Origin: Rodentolepis nana
Lineage: Eukaryota; Platyhelminthes; Cestoda; Cyclophyllidea; Hymenolepididae
Length of the DNA stretch: 10,672 bases
Direction of reading: 5' to 3'
Assembly: GCA_900617975.1 (NCBI GenBank)
Contig: UZAE01014481.1
Span: forward strand, 1-10,672
Shown here: positions 9,001 to 10,672 of the stretch, one piece after another
Layout of the letters: each line of letters opens with the position of its first letter
Numbering within the stretch: the stretch's first letter is position 1
Notes under the pieces: model-generated
Databases searched by the model: none
What the model was told of the DNA's origin: nothing
Seen by the model: only the letters and a program-made list of their open reading frames with translations
Translations under genes and position numbers: made by a program

Positions 9001-10176
9001 AACAACAATTCTACGTAAGCAAGTCTTAAAGGTTGCTTAGTAATTAATTTGAAATAATATTAATTTTCGCATTATTCTCATCCTTTTTATTTCCAAAATA
9101 TGCTTGTTTAGAAAAAGATTTATTTAACCTGCCACATGTTAGAAGTCATTGTATTAATGATTTACCTCAAAAACTGCTCAATATTATATATATCCCATTG
9201 TAAATATTATTATAACAACAGTTAATTTCGATAGGTTATGTAATGAAAGTTTGGACGATGCGGATGTTCCTCCTAGAAGAGTGTTGAGGAAAGTGGATAT
9301 CTACCTCTTTTGGACAATCATGTGCTTTTCCATTATTCCCCTTACGCTCATTACTGCAACAATTAAGGTAGATATTTGTAAATGAATCTTTAAAAGCCGA
9401 TTTAATCAGAGCTATTATAATGATATGATGTTACTAAGGTCGTTGGACAACGATCTATTCGGGACGATAAGTATCTGAGCACAGTAAGTACCTTCGGAGC
9501 CGTTTTCAATACTCTATCAAGAATTGGCTGGGGTCCGGTTGGTGATAATTTCTCCTACAAGGTGATTTACTACTATGTTAAAATTTATTCTACTGCTAGG
9601 CTAAATTAATATCCCTACTGGCATTTTAGGTTCCATTAATAGGCTTGAATTGCTTTTACGGTATTACCCTTATTACGTTACCTTTCATCCCATCTATTCC
9701 TACGGCTGGGAAGTATCTCTTCGCTGTTTGGGTGGTCTGCATCTATCTATGCGTTGCTGGAAATTTTGTCTTCATACCTTTCGGTATTTCACGCCGCTTT
9801 GGACACAAATATTTTGCCGCTAACTATGCCATTGTCTTCAGCGCGTTTGTAAGTTCAATGAAATTGACAATCGAAACATAATAAAATGTTTATTTACTTT
9901 ACTTATTAAAAACAGCTTCCTGGCAGTCTTATTTGCTCCTCGATAGTCTACTTTGTGACTTTGGAGCACTATCTTATGGAAATCTTCATGGCGTGTGGAG
10001 TTATTTGCATATTCAGTGAGTTTAATTATTTCAAGTATTTTAATTACGCTATAGAAGTAGACTATTTAATCCAATTTGCTATTTTACTAGGTTCTATCAC
10101 GGCTCTGTTTTTACATGATGCAAATTCGCCGAAGTATTGTCAAGCCATTCATTGCCATTGCAGCGAAGTCGACTAA
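5947..10176 (+). CDS. OFA-like MFS monocarboxylate-type transporter, 11 exons, 458 aa
   Basis: Joined exons: 5947-6046, 6097-6283, 8044-8170, 8536-8666, 8736-8856, 8965-9014, 9235-9367, 9439-9561, 9630-9848, 9916-10015, 10091-10176. Every junction is GT...AG and every phase matches, giving 1377 nt ending in TAA. The product has about 12 hydrophobic segments (near residues 13-34, 58-80, 86-106, 108-137, 145-168, 194-215, 261-283, 294-315, 325-346, 352-376, 385-411, 418-438) and an acidic central loop at 216-257, the standard 6+6 MFS plan. Family marks of oxalate/formate antiporter-like carriers are the PYLASYL stretch after TM1, the glycine-rich TM4, WFPKHRGLVVGI at the TM4-TM5 boundary, INPNN after TM5, and SRIGWGPVGD before TM9. 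The family moves small carboxylates such as formate, oxalate, lactate or pyruvate across membranes; the substrate here cannot be read. The start is the first ATG after an in-frame TAA at 5920, with A at -3. Length is normal for the family. The protein looks intact. Family assignment is secure, substrate unknown. Confidence 0.93.
6047..6096 (+). other. Intron 1 (50 nt)
   Basis: The shortest intron of the gene, bounded by GTGAGT and CTTTAG. It splits the codon for Ala34. Without its removal the frame does not continue into exon 2. Confidence 0.85.
6097..6283 (+). CDS. Exon 2: TM1 end, TM2, start of TM3
   Basis: Encodes the rest of Ala34 through His95 plus two bases of Ser96. It carries NMMPYLASYL, the first loop, TM2 (from IWISCC) and the TM2-TM3 loop. 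In that loop the usual MFS motif GxxxDRxGxR is degenerate: the segment LLPKLGLKP keeps basic residues and the glycine but has Pro80 about where the Asp is expected. Acceptor CTTTAG, donor GTAAAG. Confidence 0.92.
7036..7041. promoter_or_regulatory. CACGTG E-box
   Basis: Perfect palindromic CACGTG, the core bound by Myc/Max, USF and related bHLH factors. It lies in the left part of the intronic island. A six-base match alone is weak evidence. Confidence 0.2.
7457..7462. promoter_or_regulatory. CACGTG E-box next to a splice donor
   Basis: A second perfect CACGTG in the same island, four bases before a consensus GTAAGT donor at 7466. The pairing of two such sites within about 420 nt in AT-rich DNA is suggestive but unproven. 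Confidence 0.2.
8044..8170 (+). CDS. Exon 3: TM3 end and TM4
   Basis: Encodes the last base of Ser96 through Ser138. The acceptor at 8042-8043 follows a run of eight T and gives the single base needed to complete the Ser codon. The next AG, at 8047-8048, would break the frame. TM4 is glycine-rich (MVGWGIGSSYG), typical of OFA carriers. Donor GTGAGC. Confidence 0.92.
8171..8535 (+). other. Intron 3 (365 nt) with internal AATAAA motifs
   Basis: Bounded by GTGAGC and AAACAG. It contains AATAAA at 8326-8331 and 8362-8367. The second lies in the loop of a small inverted repeat (GTACA 8358-8362, TGTAC 8369-8373). Nothing coding is seen. Confidence 0.85.
8536..8666 (+). CDS. Exon 4: WFP motif and TM5
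   Basis: Encodes Trp139 through Ser181 plus two bases of Gln182. It begins exactly at WFPKHRGLVVGI, the best family hallmark in the protein, and continues through glycine-rich TM5 (CTCGFGTGA) to INPNN. Acceptor AAACAG, donor GTAAGC. Confidence 0.94.
8736..8856 (+). CDS. Exon 5: TM6 and start of central loop
   Basis: Encodes the last base of Gln182 through Lys222. VPRCLLIVGG begins TM6, and HPRPEEK begins the cytosolic-type central loop. The sequence VP..L...GG....Q..G is a familiar TM6 pattern in this family. Acceptor ATTTAG, donor GTAATT. Confidence 0.92.
8965..9014 (+). CDS. Exon 6: 50-nt exon in the acidic loop
   Basis: Encodes Lys223 through Ser238 plus two bases of Thr239. The 16 residues are mostly Asp/Asn with no family motif, so support comes from splice sites (ATTTAG and GTAAGC) and phase only. 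Skipping it would join phase 0 of exon 5 to phase 2-requiring exon 7 and shift the frame, so the exon is needed for the full protein. Confidence 0.8.
9235..9367 (+). CDS. Exon 7: loop end and TM7
   Basis: Encodes the end of Thr239 through Lys283. VPPRRVLRKVDIYLFW leads into TM7, matching the family pattern in which a basic stretch precedes the first helix of the second half. The acceptor (CGATAG) lacks a good pyrimidine tract; the other nearby AG, at the end of ACAACAG, would put a TAA in frame. Donor GTAGAT. Confidence 0.9.
9439..9561 (+). CDS. Exon 8: TM8 and second MFS loop motif
   Basis: Encodes Val284 through Lys324. TM8 is followed by SRIGWGPVGDNFSYK, the conserved loop of the second half with Arg311, Gly315 and Asp319. 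The acceptor is unusual (ACTAAG, little pyrimidine), but an in-frame TGA at 9421 and the lack of another nearby AG make it the only usable choice. Donor GTGATT. Confidence 0.9.
9630..9848 (+). CDS. Exon 9: TM9, TM10, start of TM11
   Basis: Encodes Val325 through Phe397 and is the longest exon. It holds TM9, TM10 and the segment IPFGISRRFGHKYFAANYA, which matches the OFA pattern of an FG..YG-like turn before TM11. Acceptor TTTTAG, donor GTAAGT. Confidence 0.95.
9916..10015 (+). CDS. Exon 10: TM11 end and TM12 start
   Basis: Encodes Leu398 through Phe430 plus the first base of Ser431. LPGSLICSSIVYFV completes TM11, and MEIFMACGVICIF starts TM12. Acceptor AAACAG, donor GTGAGT. The following intron has an open frame (see findings), so a retained form would still translate. 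Confidence 0.9.
10091..10176 (+). CDS. Exon 11: TM12 end, Cys/His-rich tail, stop
   Basis: Encodes the last bases of Ser431 through Asp458 and the stop TAA at 10174-10176. SITALFLHD ends TM12. The tail of about 19 residues is short and holds Cys447, His451, Cys452, His453 and Cys454. Acceptor ACTAG. Confidence 0.85.
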
Positions 10177-10315
10177 ATCTCTGCATAGGTAATTCGTCAA
10201 GTATTTAATCAAATTATTATTAATTAGTTTGAGCTTGAGACAATTAGTTTTTACTGCAATTTAATCATAAACATCTAATTAGTGTAGAAAGAGTGTCCAA
10301 TCTACCAAAAAATGT

Positions 10316-10321
10316 ATTAAA
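10316..10321 (+). terminator. Candidate poly(A) signal ATTAAA
   Basis: The first good poly(A) hexamer after the stop codon, 140 nt downstream. It is followed by a T-rich and then GT/T-rich stretch (about 10324-10346), the usual layout of a cleavage site and its downstream element. Confidence 0.45.
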
Positions 10322-10622
10322 TCATTTTTCTGAAGATGTTTTTTACGTTAACGAATTGCCCTTTTTATAGTACACTCCAATAACTTATGGAAATATAGTT
10401 TATCTCATGCTACTTATAATTTCATGGGCCATATAAGTGAATCATTAATTTACTCTTGTACATTTTAGACTACAGAATCTCTAACGCATCGACGAAATTG
10501 GATTTTAGGTGCACACCTTTTATTGCAAATAGAAAATAATTTCTCCTTTCCAAACCAAATTCGTTCTTATTTTCAGATTGTTTTCCCGCGCTATCTATAC
10601 ACTTACAGTTTTCATCCCTTGA

Positions 10623-10628
10623 AATAAA
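10623..10628 (+). terminator. Candidate distal poly(A) signal AATAAA
   Basis: The only canonical AATAAA after the stop codon, about 450 nt downstream. It follows the best pyrimidine-AG acceptor in the 3' flank (TTTTCAG ending at 10576), so it could end an extra 3' exon of this gene or belong to another transcript. Confidence 0.3.
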
Positions 10629-10672
10629 TTTCTTCACTAAATGTTCCATACCGTAGAAGGAGGGGTGGGGGG

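Larger units (their letters stand above)
8667..9234 (+). other. Introns 4-6
   Basis: Intron 4 is 8667-8735 (69 nt), intron 5 is 8857-8964 (108 nt), and intron 6 is 9015-9234 (220 nt). Exons 5 and 6 lie between them. All are AT-rich with GT...AG ends, and retention of intron 4 or 5 brings in an early in-frame TAA. Confidence 0.8.
9368..10090 (+). other. Introns 7-10, uniform short class
   Basis: Intron 7 is 9368-9438 (71 nt), intron 8 is 9562-9629 (68), intron 9 is 9849-9915 (67) and intron 10 is 10016-10090 (75). Exons 8, 9 and 10 lie between them. The narrow 67-75 nt range supports these calls mutually. Confidence 0.85.
10177..10672 (+). other. 3' flank and possible 3' UTR exons
   Basis: AT-rich flank. 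Besides the poly(A) candidates it has a donor-like GTAATT at 10189, an acceptor ending TTTTAG at 10468, a weak donor at 10509 and an acceptor at 10576. These bound putative exons 10469-10508 and 10577 onward, with a 68-nt intron between. The last bases are a G-rich run cut by the window edge. Confidence 0.35.

Noticed and set aside
10653..10672. G-rich run at the window end as a G-quadruplex
   Set aside because: The run is cut by the window edge and too few separated G tracts are visible to judge.

Overview
The window looks like nuclear DNA from an AT-rich animal genome. It is dense in A+T, has no operon-like packing, and holds one intron-split gene whose exons join in frame through GT...AG junctions. 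Six of the ten introns are only 50-75 nt long, and one is about 1.8 kb. That mix, with acceptors mostly ending in TTTAG, would suit a flatworm such as a tapeworm. The taxon is inference and is not proven by the sequence.

Positions 1-5946 hold no gene I can support. They are mostly low-complexity AT-rich DNA. Exceptions that stand out are a minus-strand open frame at 4136-4348 with a weak resemblance to the BACK region of BTB-Kelch proteins, a perfect 16-bp palindrome at 4464-4479, a stretch rich in homeodomain-type TAAT sites (about 4805-5185), and two less AT-rich patches (about 3741-3910 and 5215-5400).

Positions 5947-10176 carry one complete plus-strand gene of 11 coding exons. All exon phases match, and they give a 458-residue protein with 12 predicted membrane segments. 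The protein reads as a major facilitator superfamily (MFS) transporter of the oxalate/formate antiporter-like (OFA, monocarboxylate) type. The large intron 2 contains a compositionally distinct island (about 6951-7490) with two CACGTG boxes and a strong, phase-compatible splice donor. This could be an alternative first exon, a regulatory element or an inserted repeat.

Positions 10177-10672 are 3' flank. They include an ATTAAA poly(A) candidate at 10316 and, further down, splice-like signals and an AATAAA that could be extra 3' exons. I see no rRNA, tRNA, CRISPR array or intact mobile element, and no sign of a multi-gene system; the main content is a single solute carrier gene.
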